Positions 1 through 7,108 are shown, counted from the stretch's first letter. The stretch: DNA of 12,612 nucleotides from an uncultured Lachnospiraceae bacterium (GCA_910584325.1 CAJTZH010000078.1:1-12612), one strand, 5' to 3'. Notes: generated from the letters alone by a model not told the origin. Numbers and translations: made by a program.

Positions 1-51
1 AATATCAGGAAACTTATTTCTCAAATCTGAAACAGGTCTAATCTGTAACAT
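1..51 (-). CDS. Phd/YefM-type antitoxin, N-terminal fragment cut by window edge
   Basis: The minus strand reads ATG at 49-51 and stays open to the window edge, giving MLQIRPVSDLRNKFPDI. This matches the way Phd/YefM-family type II antitoxins begin: a short beta strand, the S-D-L-R-N-x-F segment, then a helix. Such proteins bind DNA through this N-terminal fold and neutralise a RelE/ParE- or Doc-type toxin through their C-terminus. A strong ribosome binding site (AAGGAGTG, 59-66) lies 7 bases upstream, which supports the start. The toxin would be expected just downstream, at coordinates below 1, and cannot be seen. Only 17 residues are visible, so the family call rests on a short match. The start and its ribosome binding site are more certain than the family. 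Confidence 0.62.
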   Translation of the reverse strand, partial: MLQIRPVSDLRNKFPDI

Positions 52-100
52 AAGCGTTCACTCCTTATCCATATTTTATCTTAATTTTATCATTACCCAT

Positions 101-129
101 ATTGTACTCTACTATTCTAAAAAAAACAA
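101..129 (-). promoter_or_regulatory. Candidate sigma-A promoter for the antitoxin gene
   Basis: On the minus strand TTGTTT (124-129) is separated by 17 bases from TACAAT (101-106), with a 5' leader of about 45 bases to the antitoxin start. The -10 box is good and the -35 box is weak. The region is very AT-rich, so chance matches are likely. Confidence 0.35.
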
Positions 130-203
130 CCACTGTTAAAAATCTTTCTTCATTAAATCACTATGTATTATTATGCAAAAAATGTAGTTGAATTTTTTAA
201 GGC

Positions 204-241
204 AAATGGCAGTTCCCTTTCCATGAAGAAAACTGCCACTT
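204..241. terminator. Hairpin, possible terminator without a clean T-tract
   Basis: TGGCAGTT (207-214) and AACTGCCA (231-238) form an 8-bp perfect stem, extended by AAA/TTT (204-206 and 240-242) after one mismatch. It lies between the phosphatase remnant and the antitoxin promoter, a sensible place for a terminator. Neither strand carries a continuous T-run directly after the stem, so the function is uncertain. Confidence 0.3.
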
Positions 242-291
242 TATGAACAGATTTATTTAGCAATAAGGTCATTTCAAGGCTCTTCCAAAAA

Positions 292-312
292 TGGTGTAGT
301 AGTGGTGTAGTA
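292..312. repeat. Tandem direct repeat TGGTGTAGTA x2
   Basis: TGGTGTAGTA occurs at 292-301 and again at 303-312. On the minus strand this lies just after the stop of the phosphatase remnant and would read Y-Y-T-T-T-T-P-F in the same frame. Whether it is a decayed coding segment, an integration scar or a chance duplication cannot be told from this window. Confidence 0.5.
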
Positions 313-318
313 AGCGCC

Positions 319-405
319 TTATTTTGCCATGAAATCATTGAATTTACAGACTTTTTCGGAATACTTCAAGATATTGCCGTGGCAAATAAATAATATTTTT
401 ATCAT
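319..405 (-). pseudogene. Truncated low-molecular-weight protein tyrosine phosphatase, 5' end only
   Basis: The minus strand has AGGAGGG (415-421), a 9-base spacer and ATG at 403-405. The reading frame begins MIKILFICHGNI, which fits the start of low-molecular-weight tyrosine phosphatases; their catalytic P-loop reads C-x-G-N-x-C-R-S. The match fails directly after H-G-N-I: the second catalytic cysteine, the arginine and the serine are replaced by L-K-Y-S, and the frame stops 28 codons in (TAA at 319-321). Family members are about 150 residues, so more than 120 residues, including the D-P loop, are missing. It cannot be an active phosphatase. I infer a deletion or replacement just after the 12th codon that left the ribosome binding site in place. 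The alternative is an unrelated 28-residue peptide that resembles the family by chance. Confidence 0.5.
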
Positions 406-434
406 AATAAAAATCCCTCCTAAATTGCGTTGAT

Positions 435-451
435 TTGCCGTGTTTCGGCAA
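435..451. repeat. Short GC-rich hairpin upstream of the phosphatase remnant
   Basis: TTGCCG (435-440) pairs with CGGCAA (446-451) around a 5-base loop. On the minus strand it lies just upstream of the remnant's ribosome binding site and downstream of the Fic gene. There is no T-tract, so it is not a convincing terminator. The rest of 406-570 shows no gene I can support. Confidence 0.4.
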
Positions 452-570
452 GTCCAATCCATGAATCATCATAAAATGTAGTAAAAATGAAAAGTTCTTT
501 CTTTACATGATCCAAACCACCAGTACTTAGGCGGCTATCGTTTTATCACACCTTAGCTGCTCTTACGGTT

Positions 571-1473
571 TTAGTTAATGCCGCTCTCCAGCATCATCAG
601 GTAACTGTCGAGCCTTGCATTCACATACCCCGCAAACAGCTTTTCCATTGCGCCGGGATTATGCTTTACATAGTATTTATCAAACGCATTGTAATAAGAA
701 ATCCGGTCCGAAAACTTAATGTCAATTGGCGGATATCCGGCTTTCATCAATTCTAAATTCACAAGCAGTCTTCCGGTTCTGCCATTTCCGTCAATAAAAG
801 GATGAATCCCCTCGAATTCAAGATGAAACCGTGCAAGCCGGGAAATAATGTGCTCTGTATTTTTCCTATAAGCCTCCAACAACTGTTCCATTTTAGGCTG
901 AATTAAATACGGCTGAACCGGTTCATGATTCGCTCCCATAATCCTGACAGGAACTCTTCTATAAACACCCCGGTCCTCTCGTTTATCCGCTAATACAAGA
1001 TAATGAATCTGCTTGATGATATTTTCCGATAAGGTCTCCTGTTTTTTTACTAAGTCCCGCACAAAATCAAACGCTTCTTTATGCCCAACTGCCTCCATAT
1101 GGTCTTTTAAGGGCTTCCTGTCGATTGTCAGACCACGTAAAACCATATCCGTCTCTCGCAATGTCAGAGTGTTTCCCTCAATCGCATTGGAATTATAGGT
1201 GTATTCAACAACAAACTCCTCTGTTAGACGTTCCAACTCACCCTCTGTCAGCGGGCGTCTGGAATCCAGTTCCATTTTCTTCCTGTCTATGGATGTCAGT
1301 AAACTTTCTGTTGCCCTAAACCGTCCATCCTCTGGTTTTTTCGCATCTGCCGGAATCATCCAACTGCGTCCTTCACGGGCGGCACCCGAAATCTTTCCTT
1401 CCGAGCAAAGTATGCGCACGCGCCTGTCAGAAATTCCCCATTTTTCTGCAGCCTGCTTTACCGTTATATACAT
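571..1473 (-). CDS. Fic-domain protein (probable AMP transferase) with N-terminal helix-turn-helix
   Basis: Residues about 1-45 form a MerR/excisionase-like winged helix-turn-helix (V-K-Q-A-A-E-K-W-G-I-S then R-R-V-R), probably DNA binding. Residues about 60-290 are a Fic/DOC fold with the full catalytic motif HPFIDGNGRTGR at 224-235: H224 is the general base, D228 binds metal, and R232 and R235 contact phosphates. Fic enzymes usually transfer AMP from ATP to a target hydroxyl. A class II inhibitory motif, S-N-A-I-E-G at 95-100, lies N-terminal to the core; its glutamate (E99) is expected to block ATP binding until relieved. The length of 300 residues is typical and nothing is missing. The start is supported by GAGGTG 8 bases upstream. 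No toxin or antitoxin partner lies next to it, and inhibition in cis removes the need for one. The target is unknown. Confidence 0.9.
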   Translation of the reverse strand: MYITVKQAAEKWGISDRRVRILCSEGKISGAAREGRSWMIPADAKKPEDGRFRATESLLTSIDRKKMELDSRRPLTEGELERLTEEFVVEYTYNSNAIEGNTLTLRETDMVLRGLTIDRKPLKDHMEAVGHKEAFDFVRDLVKKQETLSENIIKQIHYLVLADKREDRGVYRRVPVRIMGANHEPVQPYLIQPKMEQLLEAYRKNTEHIISRLARFHLEFEGIHPFIDGNGRTGRLLVNLELMKAGYPPIDIKFSDRISYYNAFDKYYVKHNPGAMEKLFAGYVNARLDSYLMMLESGIN

Positions 1474-1515
1474 AAAGATTGCACCTCGCTTTCCATAATA
1501 ATATATTCCTTATTC

Positions 1516-1566
1516 GGAATAATATCATTTCGATAGGAATAATATTTTCTTATTTACGGAATAATA
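1516..1566. promoter_or_regulatory. Three GGAATAATA repeats upstream of the Fic gene, candidate operator
   Basis: GGAATAATA appears at 1516-1524, 1536-1544 and 1558-1566, spaced 20 and 22 bases (about two helical turns). The first copy is part of a perfect palindrome, TTATTC-G-GAATAA (1510-1522). Such phasing places the copies on one face of the DNA and suits a dimeric regulator. The Fic protein's own helix-turn-helix is an obvious candidate binder, but that is inference. In minus-strand reading each copy is TATTATTCC and so also resembles a -10 box. Confidence 0.45.
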
Positions 1567-1598
1567 AAAAACTCGGAATGCAATGACGACTTTCCGAG
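1566..1598 (-). terminator. Intrinsic terminator after the kinase/response-regulator/methyltransferase-remnant unit
   Basis: On the minus strand CTCGGAA (from 1592-1598) pairs with TTCCGAG (1572-1578) around a 13-base loop, followed by TTTTTT (1566-1571). The 7-bp stem plus T-run is a standard intrinsic terminator. It directly abuts the repeats upstream of the Fic gene, so it separates the two units. Confidence 0.65.
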
Positions 1599-1675
1599 CT
1601 AAAAATTCCCCATCTTTCACTTGTCAATTGTGAATCCGCTATCCCTGTCACCCGAAGCAGCTTGACCGCACAAAA

Positions 1676-1884
1676 TCATTTTTTAACCTCTGCTTTCACT
1701 AACAGCATCATCGGGCGACGCATCTCATCTTTCATTCCCGGAATTTCCATCATCTCCTCTGGCGGTTCAGCCTCCACAACTGCTTTAGCTGATGCCACTC
1801 TCCGGCGGCAGACAGCCCTTCTTTGCTGCGGAGCATCAGCGCATATCGATTAAAAAGTGTTTCGTTGTCATATTGATTTTTCAT
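1676..1884 (-). pseudogene. Class I SAM-dependent methyltransferase with internal deletion
   Basis: The minus strand starts at ATG 1882-1884 with M-K-N-Q-Y-D-N-E, continues through R-S-K-E-G-L-S-A-A-G-E-W-H-Q-L-K and reaches an in-frame TGA after 43 codons. This is the N-terminus of a common Firmicute class I methyltransferase of about 240-250 residues. In the next frame the same DNA reads A-V-V-E-A-E-P-P-E-E-M-M, then PGMKDEMRRPMMLLVKAEVKK and TGA (1676-1678), the family's usual C-terminus. The whole middle, including the SAM-binding L-D-L-G-C-G motif, is missing. I place the deletion junction near 1770-1785; it also shifts the frame. The start lies 7 bases after the response-regulator stop, so the remnant is probably still transcribed with it. 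The family assignment is from memory of conserved ends, but two independent matches in the right order make it fairly secure. Confidence 0.78.
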
Positions 1885-1891
1885 AACTATT

Positions 1892-2290
1892 CTAATGTTC
1901 TTTCTGCATAAACACCTTACGGATTCTTATCTGCAGTTCATCCGCAGAAAACGGCTTCAGTATGTAATCGCATATTCCCAGTCTGGCAGTCTCCACAACG
2001 CTGCTCTTATCCTCCACACCGGTCAGCATAATCACAGGCACATCCGCCCTGTCTTTCATCGCGCGTATTTCCCGCAGCGTTGCGATGCCGTCCTTTTGCG
2101 GCATCCGAATGTCCAACAGAATCAGGTCCGGCTTTTCCTGCTTCAGATATTTTAAGGCCCGTACCCCTGAACTAACAGTGACTACATCATAATCATCCTG
2201 CAGGGTATTCAAAATTCGCGTTAAAACAACCGCAGTATCATCCACCGCTAAAATACACTTTTTTTTATTGCTGTCTTCTGTCTGACTCAT
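1892..2290 (-). CDS. Receiver-only (CheY-like) response regulator
   Basis: This 132-residue protein is a single receiver domain. It has the acidic pair D17-D18, the phospho-acceptor D60 in D-L-I-L-L-D-I-R-M-P, T90 in V-I-M-L-T-G and K112 in I-L-K-P-F, so all five signature positions are present. There is no DNA-binding or enzymatic output domain, so it must act by protein contact or as a phosphorelay intermediate. Its ATG overlaps the kinase stop (ATGA, 2287-2290), and a strong AGGAGG site lies inside the last kinase codons, which implies translational coupling and a matched partnership. The likely phosphate donor is the kinase's Hpt histidine. Its output target is not in this window; flagellar or chemotaxis machinery elsewhere is possible, given the neighbouring chemoreceptor. 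Confidence 0.93.
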   Translation of the reverse strand: MSQTEDSNKKKCILAVDDTAVVLTRILNTLQDDYDVVTVSSGVRALKYLKQEKPDLILLDIRMPQKDGIATLREIRAMKDRADVPVIMLTGVEDKSSVVETARLGICDYILKPFSADELQIRIRKVFMQKEH

Positions 2291-5139
2291 TTTTGTCTTT
2301 CCTCCTTTTCGAGTTTATCCAGAAGCTGACTCAACAACTCTTCCGCATCATCATCCTCATACAGCCTTAGCATTTCCTGTATCTGCAAAAGGTCTGCCAA
2401 AACATTCTCCGGCAATTCATAAACCAGCATTGTCTCCACGCTTTTCGCACACTCCTGAGACCGGAAATGTTTCAATTCTTCCAGCGCTTGCGCCGTCTGT
2501 TCTCTCAACTCCCGCACCGGCGGGCATGGCAGTTTTTCTTTTTCATTATCTTCCTGCCTGTGCTGTTTGAGAAACTGTCCGATATTCTCCAGAAGATTCT
2601 CATATTCCACCAGCAACAGCGGAAATTTCCCGTCAATCAATTCATGGTCGCCCTGCGCGGCGGCATTCTCCTGTTCACGAGCCAGCTCTGATACAGTCAT
2701 GGCTCCGATATTGGCTGACGCGCTCTTTAATCCATGCACCTCTATCTGATAATTTGATATATCTGATTGCACAAGTTCACGCAGAAGATTGACCTTGCGC
2801 CTGCCGTCCATATAGTAAAGCTCCAGCAGTTCGATAAAACCGTCCTCATCTCCGGAATAGTATTGCGTTACGACATTCATGTCGACCCCGTCAATTTGAA
2901 CCGCTGACAAATCCGACAACTCCAATTCCTCTTCTTTGCCTTCCATCTGCCTGTACTTCTCCGGCACCCATCGCAGCAAAAGCCGGTTCAGTTCTTTTCT
3001 GTCAAGAGGTTTTGCAATAAAGTCCTGAAAATCATGCTGCAAAAAATGTTCCCGCATACCTTCCATCACATTCGCAGTCAACGCAACCATAACAGGCGCG
3101 CTTCCGTTTTCACCGCAGTCCCTGCGGATAATTTCAGCCGCCTCAATGCCGTCCATACCGGGCATCATATGGTCCATAAAGATAATGTCATACCGTTCGG
3201 CGCGCACCAGTTCGATTGCTTCCGGTCCGCTTTCTGCCTCGGCCAGGTCAAAGGCATAATTTTTCAAAAATCCCCTGGCTACCTTGCGGTTAATTACGTT
3301 ATCATCGACAATAAGCACTTTCACACCGGGCGCGGTAAACATATCCGTAATTTTACGTTCTGTCTGTACAATCTCCGGCGTTTCCGAAACGGGACGTTTG
3401 TCTACAATTTTCTGCGGAATCGTAATCGTAACGGTCGTTCCTTTACCATAAGTACTTTCCACCCTGATAGTACCCTCCATCAGTTCCACCAGATGCTTTA
3501 CAATGGCAAGCCCCAGTCCGGTTCCCTCAGCGCTTCGATTCCGCTTAGAATCCACCTGACGGAAATCCTCGAAGATTTTTTCGAGGTCCTCTTCCTTGAT
3601 GCCGCACCCGGTATCCTCCACACAGAACGTTATCAGTTCTTCATTCTCGTTCTTTCCGGGTTTTCCTGTAATATGCGCGTATACATATCCCTTGTCCGTG
3701 AATTTTATCGCGTTACTGAGAATATTAATCAGAATCTGTTTGATTCTTCCGTCATCACCTCTGTAACGGCAAGGTATCGTTTCGTCGCACTCATATTTCA
3801 GAATCAGCCCCCGCTGGGAAGCCGCCATATCCATCATTCCCATGACCTCGTCCGCCATAGTTTTTATGTAGTAATTTACATTCACCAACTCCATTTTACC
3901 CGCTTCTACCTTGGACAGGTCCAAAATATCATTGATGATTGTCAGAAGATTTTTTGCCGCGGACTGCACGTCCTTGGCATGGGCATAAATCTCGTTATCC
4001 CCGCACTCCTCCATGATGATATCATTGAGCCCGATAATAGCGTTCATCGGCGTTCTTATCTCATGGGACATATTCGCAAGAAATTCACTTTTCGCAATGC
4101 TGGCCTTCTCTGCCTGATGCCGTACCTGCTTTATTTCATCGATATAGGTGTTTATATCGGTCATATCGAGAATCAAAATAACACAGCCCTGTATTTTGCC
4201 GTTTTCATCTATAATATGCTTTCTGTGGCTTTCATAATTCCGTCCGTTGACTGAAAAATTCTGCAAAAAGTCCTCGTTCAGCATTTCCTCGCGGAAGTCC
4301 TCTACTACACGGATGTTCTCTCCCAGCTTATGGGCAGGCAGATGGGTAAAAATATTTGCCGCCGCCTTGTTATAACTGACCAGCCGGTCATGGTCATCCA
4401 GAGCAATGACGCCGTCGCCTATACTCTCCAAGACTTTTTCTGCCGCCAGATAGCGGAAATCGTAATTCCGCCGGCTCCAGACCACAATGACTACCATAGC
4501 CATAGATATCATCAGCGTTACCGGAGTATAATCATATACTTTGATAATTTTACAGACATATGCTATCAGCACAATCACAGGCAGCGTGGAAATTGCAAGA
4601 ATCGTCCAATACTGGCGGTTAACCTGCCGGTCCAAACGTCCGCGGATGGCGCTCATCAACGTGTACATACAAAGAGAATAGGGAATAATAATGTGCCCAA
4701 TCGTAAAAAGCATATACAACGGACCATAGCTGAGATTAACATAATAGAATCCATCCGCATTAGCCACCCACTGGACTTCCCTGTAAAAAAGACCATTCCA
4801 GTTAAAAATTGCCGCAGGCAGAGATAAGAAACTGACTACGCCAAGAATTCTTAAAAGCACTTTCGGCGGAGAAATATAACAATAGATATAAATAAACCAA
4901 CAATAACAAAGCGGCATAAAAGCAGACCCCACTTTTTCCACGGCCACCGCCGTCATGGCAGCCTCCACCGTAGGCGCGGTCAGTTCCAATACGTAACCCA
5001 CATTCTGTACCAGTGAACCACACATAATAATAATCAACAGTTTCTGCTCTTTAGCTCCCTCCCCGTTTAATAGAAGAAGCAGCGCTAGAGCCGTCAGGCA
5101 TATGCCAAAACATTCCAATACAATAATAAAATTTACCAT
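2287..5139 (-). CDS. Hybrid sensor histidine kinase: 7TM-PAS-HisKA-HATPase-REC-Hpt
   Basis: This 950-residue membrane kinase has every module of a complete phosphorelay. Residues 1-222 hold about seven hydrophobic segments, resembling the 7TM sensor region found at kinase N-termini. A PAS-like domain follows (about 230-340). HisKA carries H359 in N-M-S-H-E-I-R-T-P. The HATPase has N476 in I-N-I-L-S-N-A-I-K-F, a G1 box D-T-G-C-G-I (509-514) and a G2 box G-T-G-L-G-L (539-544). The receiver has D612-D613, D656 in F-M-D-H-M-M-P and K710. The Hpt domain has H802 in V-H-G-L-K-S-A-S-A-N. The expected flow is H359 to D656 to H802 to D60 of the adjacent regulator. The helical tail after 860 is unassigned. 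A sigma-A promoter at 5262-5290 gives a leader of about 115 bases. The ribosome binding site is weak (GGGCGAAAGT next to ATG). The input signal may be a sugar delivered by the upstream binding protein; this is inference from context only. Confidence 0.93.
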   Translation of the reverse strand: MVNFIIVLECFGICLTALALLLLLNGEGAKEQKLLIIIMCGSLVQNVGYVLELTAPTVEAAMTAVAVEKVGSAFMPLCYCWFIYIYCYISPPKVLLRILGVVSFLSLPAAIFNWNGLFYREVQWVANADGFYYVNLSYGPLYMLFTIGHIIIPYSLCMYTLMSAIRGRLDRQVNRQYWTILAISTLPVIVLIAYVCKIIKVYDYTPVTLMISMAMVVIVVWSRRNYDFRYLAAEKVLESIGDGVIALDDHDRLVSYNKAAANIFTHLPAHKLGENIRVVEDFREEMLNEDFLQNFSVNGRNYESHRKHIIDENGKIQGCVILILDMTDINTYIDEIKQVRHQAEKASIAKSEFLANMSHEIRTPMNAIIGLNDIIMEECGDNEIYAHAKDVQSAAKNLLTIINDILDLSKVEAGKMELVNVNYYIKTMADEVMGMMDMAASQRGLILKYECDETIPCRYRGDDGRIKQILINILSNAIKFTDKGYVYAHITGKPGKNENEELITFCVEDTGCGIKEEDLEKIFEDFRQVDSKRNRSAEGTGLGLAIVKHLVELMEGTIRVESTYGKGTTVTITIPQKIVDKRPVSETPEIVQTERKITDMFTAPGVKVLIVDDNVINRKVARGFLKNYAFDLAEAESGPEAIELVRAERYDIIFMDHMMPGMDGIEAAEIIRRDCGENGSAPVMVALTANVMEGMREHFLQHDFQDFIAKPLDRKELNRLLLRWVPEKYRQMEGKEEELELSDLSAVQIDGVDMNVVTQYYSGDEDGFIELLELYYMDGRRKVNLLRELVQSDISNYQIEVHGLKSASANIGAMTVSELAREQENAAAQGDHELIDGKFPLLLVEYENLLENIGQFLKQHRQEDNEKEKLPCPPVRELREQTAQALEELKHFRSQECAKSVETMLVYELPENVLADLLQIQEMLRLYEDDDAEELLSQLLDKLEKEERQK

Positions 5140-5261
5140 ACTTTCGCCCGCTTATGACTTTACCGTCATGATAACTTTTTGTTTATTTCCGCAGGGATTA
5201 CGCCGATGCCATAATCTCATAGGCATATAACGAATACCACCGGATATTTTATCTTAAAAAT

Positions 5262-5290
5262 ACAATATTACACTTTGGCGGCTATGTCAA
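5262..5290 (-). promoter_or_regulatory. Sigma-A-type promoter of the hybrid kinase operon
   Basis: On the minus strand a consensus -35 TTGACA (5285-5290) is separated by exactly 17 bases from TATTGT (5262-5267). Transcription would begin near 5255, giving a leader of about 115 bases. It would drive the kinase, response regulator and methyltransferase remnant independently of the binding-protein promoter. Confidence 0.65.
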
Positions 5291-5391
5291 GAAACAGTTA
5301 ATCCATAAATTTTCATCTTACAGGTAAAGTACAAAGCCTTAAAAAGCAAAGAAAGTCCGGATAGTTAACCGATGCAAAGTTGTCATACGCT

Positions 5392-5464
5392 ATGCCGCTA
5401 TTAACACATAGTGGGAACAGAAATCCCTGGGGCATCACCAGTTCTGACAAATCAATAGCGGCAT
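5392..5464. repeat. 11-bp inverted repeat with inner hairpin after the chemoreceptor gene
   Basis: ATGCCGCTATT (5392-5402) is the exact reverse complement of AATAGCGGCAT (5454-5464), with 51 bases between. Inside is a second small stem, GGGA/TCCC (5413-5416 and 5424-5427). It lies in the 3' region of the binding-protein/chemoreceptor transcript. There is no T-run after the stem, so it is not a textbook terminator; it may be an RNA-stabilising or processing structure. Confidence 0.5.
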
Positions 5465-5490
5465 CGGAAACATACTGCGTGCATCTCTTC

Positions 5491-7077
5491 TTAAAACTCG
5501 GCAAATACCTCCATCTGTTTTTTCAGTTCCTCTACAATCTCCCGGTTTGTATCCATACGGTTCGTAATATCTGCCATATCCTCAACCAGACTCTTAGTAC
5601 TGTCTGCAACTCCGGTAATCCCAGAGGCCCCGTCATCAATTGCTTTTGTAATGCTTTCGATGGAATCAGCTATCTCAATCATGGAATTTCTAAGCCGGTC
5701 GGTCCTGCTGTTAAATGCGTCTATCATATCCTTCACATAATCGGCATCCACTTTATACTGTCTTCCGGAACGTACAAATTCCTGAAATTCCGTCAAAATA
5801 GTCTCGCTAAGATAATCCGCCATGTCCTGGGAATGCTTCGACAGATTATGTACTGCTTTTGTAACAACCTGATTAACCTCCTGAATACGCCCGGCAGTTT
5901 CACTGCAGGAACTTGCTAAGGATTGAATCTCCGTTGCAATAACCGCAAAACCTTTTCCAGCTTCACCGGCACGCGCGGCTTCTATTGACGCGTTAAGCGC
6001 AATTAGATTGGTTGATGATGAAATGGATACGATATCCGTTGTCAGTCTGTTTACCTGCTCTACACTCTTACTGTTTTCAATTGCCTCCTCAAGCACTTCC
6101 AGAATATCAGCAACTTTCTTTTGAATTACTTCTGTATTGGTCTGCGCTGCTGCCTCCATCTCATTTGCCCTCATTTTCATCGCAGATGAATAATCCGTAA
6201 TGGAACTGCACTCTTCTGCCATGACATTGACATCCCCTTTGATATCTGCTGCGCTGCTGTTAATAATCGCTGCATTATTTGCCACCTTCTGGATTGCCAT
6301 AGACAAGGAGCCTGCGAGGGAAGAAAGACCTCTGGCGCTTTTTCCCGACGTGCGGGTATGTTTCAGCACTTTGCCTGTTACCTCATCAAGCTTCTGCGAA
6401 CTTTCCTGAAGCGTATCCACTGTACCCTTAATCGGTGTTATCACATATTTTCTAATAATCCGGATAGCTGCAAGCACTAATATCAGGCACGCTGCAATAG
6501 ATGCGGCGGCAATAATCAGCGACATAATATAGACAGCCCACAGTTTCTGTCTTGCGTCGGCTGTTCTTGTGCTTACCACCGCATACAGCTCATCGGTATT
6601 GCCCGCTATGGCAGTTCCGAAATGTGCAACATCGCCATTGGCATAAGCATAGGCATCCTGTGTCTTGCTATCCGCACTTGCACATACAAGATAGACCAAA
6701 GCATGCTTAAATGAGTCATAGTTTTCCAAAAGCTGCCCATAAATCACTTCTTCATCTTCTGTGACGTATTTTTTATATTCATCTAAATATGTTTCCAATT
6801 TCTTTTCTTCTTCTTTGATTTGTGCCACAACAGTTATCATGGTATTATAATCTGTTGCTACGATATGGGACAGCGCCATCTTATGAATATTCGTGGTAGT
6901 ATGGCGGATATTCTGCAGTATTTCCGAACCTACCATATAGTTATCTACGATTTTAGAAGCATTGGAATTTACGTTGTTGATACTAAATACCGACAGAACA
7001 CTTGAAATCAATGCTACAACTCCCAAGAGAATTATCGGAAGTATCAGACGTTGTTGTATAGTGATTTTTTTCTTCAT
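5491..7077 (-). CDS. Methyl-accepting chemotaxis protein (transmembrane chemoreceptor)
   Basis: The 528-residue protein has a membrane segment at 12-33, an extracellular helical domain at about 34-181 (four-helix-bundle-like by helical content), a second membrane segment at 182-207, and a long cytoplasmic coiled coil. The signalling tip is clear at about 350-380: TNLIALNASIEAARAGEAGK then G-F-A-V-I. It is the conserved site for CheA and CheW binding. The helical arms on both sides of the tip are of similar length (about 155-160 residues), as expected for a hairpin. A HAMP linker is only hinted at by I-T-P-I-K after membrane segment 2. There is no C-terminal receptor-methylation pentapeptide. 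It lies 31 bases after the binding-protein gene, probably in one transcript. The ribosome binding site GGAAAGGA is rather far (about 14 bases) from the start. No che genes are present here. Confidence 0.93.
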   Translation of the reverse strand: MKKKITIQQRLILPIILLGVVALISSVLSVFSINNVNSNASKIVDNYMVGSEILQNIRHTTTNIHKMALSHIVATDYNTMITVVAQIKEEEKKLETYLDEYKKYVTEDEEVIYGQLLENYDSFKHALVYLVCASADSKTQDAYAYANGDVAHFGTAIAGNTDELYAVVSTRTADARQKLWAVYIMSLIIAAASIAACLILVLAAIRIIRKYVITPIKGTVDTLQESSQKLDEVTGKVLKHTRTSGKSARGLSSLAGSLSMAIQKVANNAAIINSSAADIKGDVNVMAEECSSITDYSSAMKMRANEMEAAAQTNTEVIQKKVADILEVLEEAIENSKSVEQVNRLTTDIVSISSSTNLIALNASIEAARAGEAGKGFAVIATEIQSLASSCSETAGRIQEVNQVVTKAVHNLSKHSQDMADYLSETILTEFQEFVRSGRQYKVDADYVKDMIDAFNSRTDRLRNSMIEIADSIESITKAIDDGASGITGVADSTKSLVEDMADITNRMDTNREIVEELKKQMEVFAEF

Positions 7078-7108
7078 ATTACATTAACAAGTCCTTTCCA
7101 ATCTGTAT

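Larger units (their letters stand above)
5140..5490. other. 350-base gap between chemoreceptor and kinase genes
   Basis: The gap holds the kinase promoter and leader (right of 5139) and an 11-bp inverted repeat just after the chemoreceptor stop. A 63-codon minus-strand frame crosses part of it but has no recognisable domain, and its start lies inside the chemoreceptor's last codons, so I do not call it a gene. The kinase leader has a small stem (ATGAC/GTCAT) shortly before the start codon. I recognise no known riboswitch. Confidence 0.5.

Noticed and set aside
1599..1627. TTGACA at 1622-1627 (minus strand) as a promoter for the Fic gene
   Set aside because: The position 17 bases downstream reads TTTTAG, a poor -10 box, and the terminator hairpin lies directly after it.
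1662..1853. A 63-codon plus-strand frame opposite the methyltransferase remnant
   Set aside because: Both conserved ends of the methyltransferase read on the minus strand; the plus frame has no similarity or ribosome binding site.
3034..4254. A 406-codon plus-strand open frame opposite the hybrid kinase
   Set aside because: It is antisense to a clear multi-domain kinase, is rich in histidine, phenylalanine and asparagine as expected of a reverse-strand shadow, and has no domain.
5140..5255. Possible riboswitch in the kinase leader
   Set aside because: Short stems are present, but none matches the core of a riboswitch class I know, and 115 bases of leader alone is not evidence.
5313..5504. 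A 63-codon minus-strand frame after the chemoreceptor
   Set aside because: It starts within the chemoreceptor's last codons without a good ribosome binding site, contains both arms of the inverted repeat, runs past the kinase promoter region's edge, and resembles no family.
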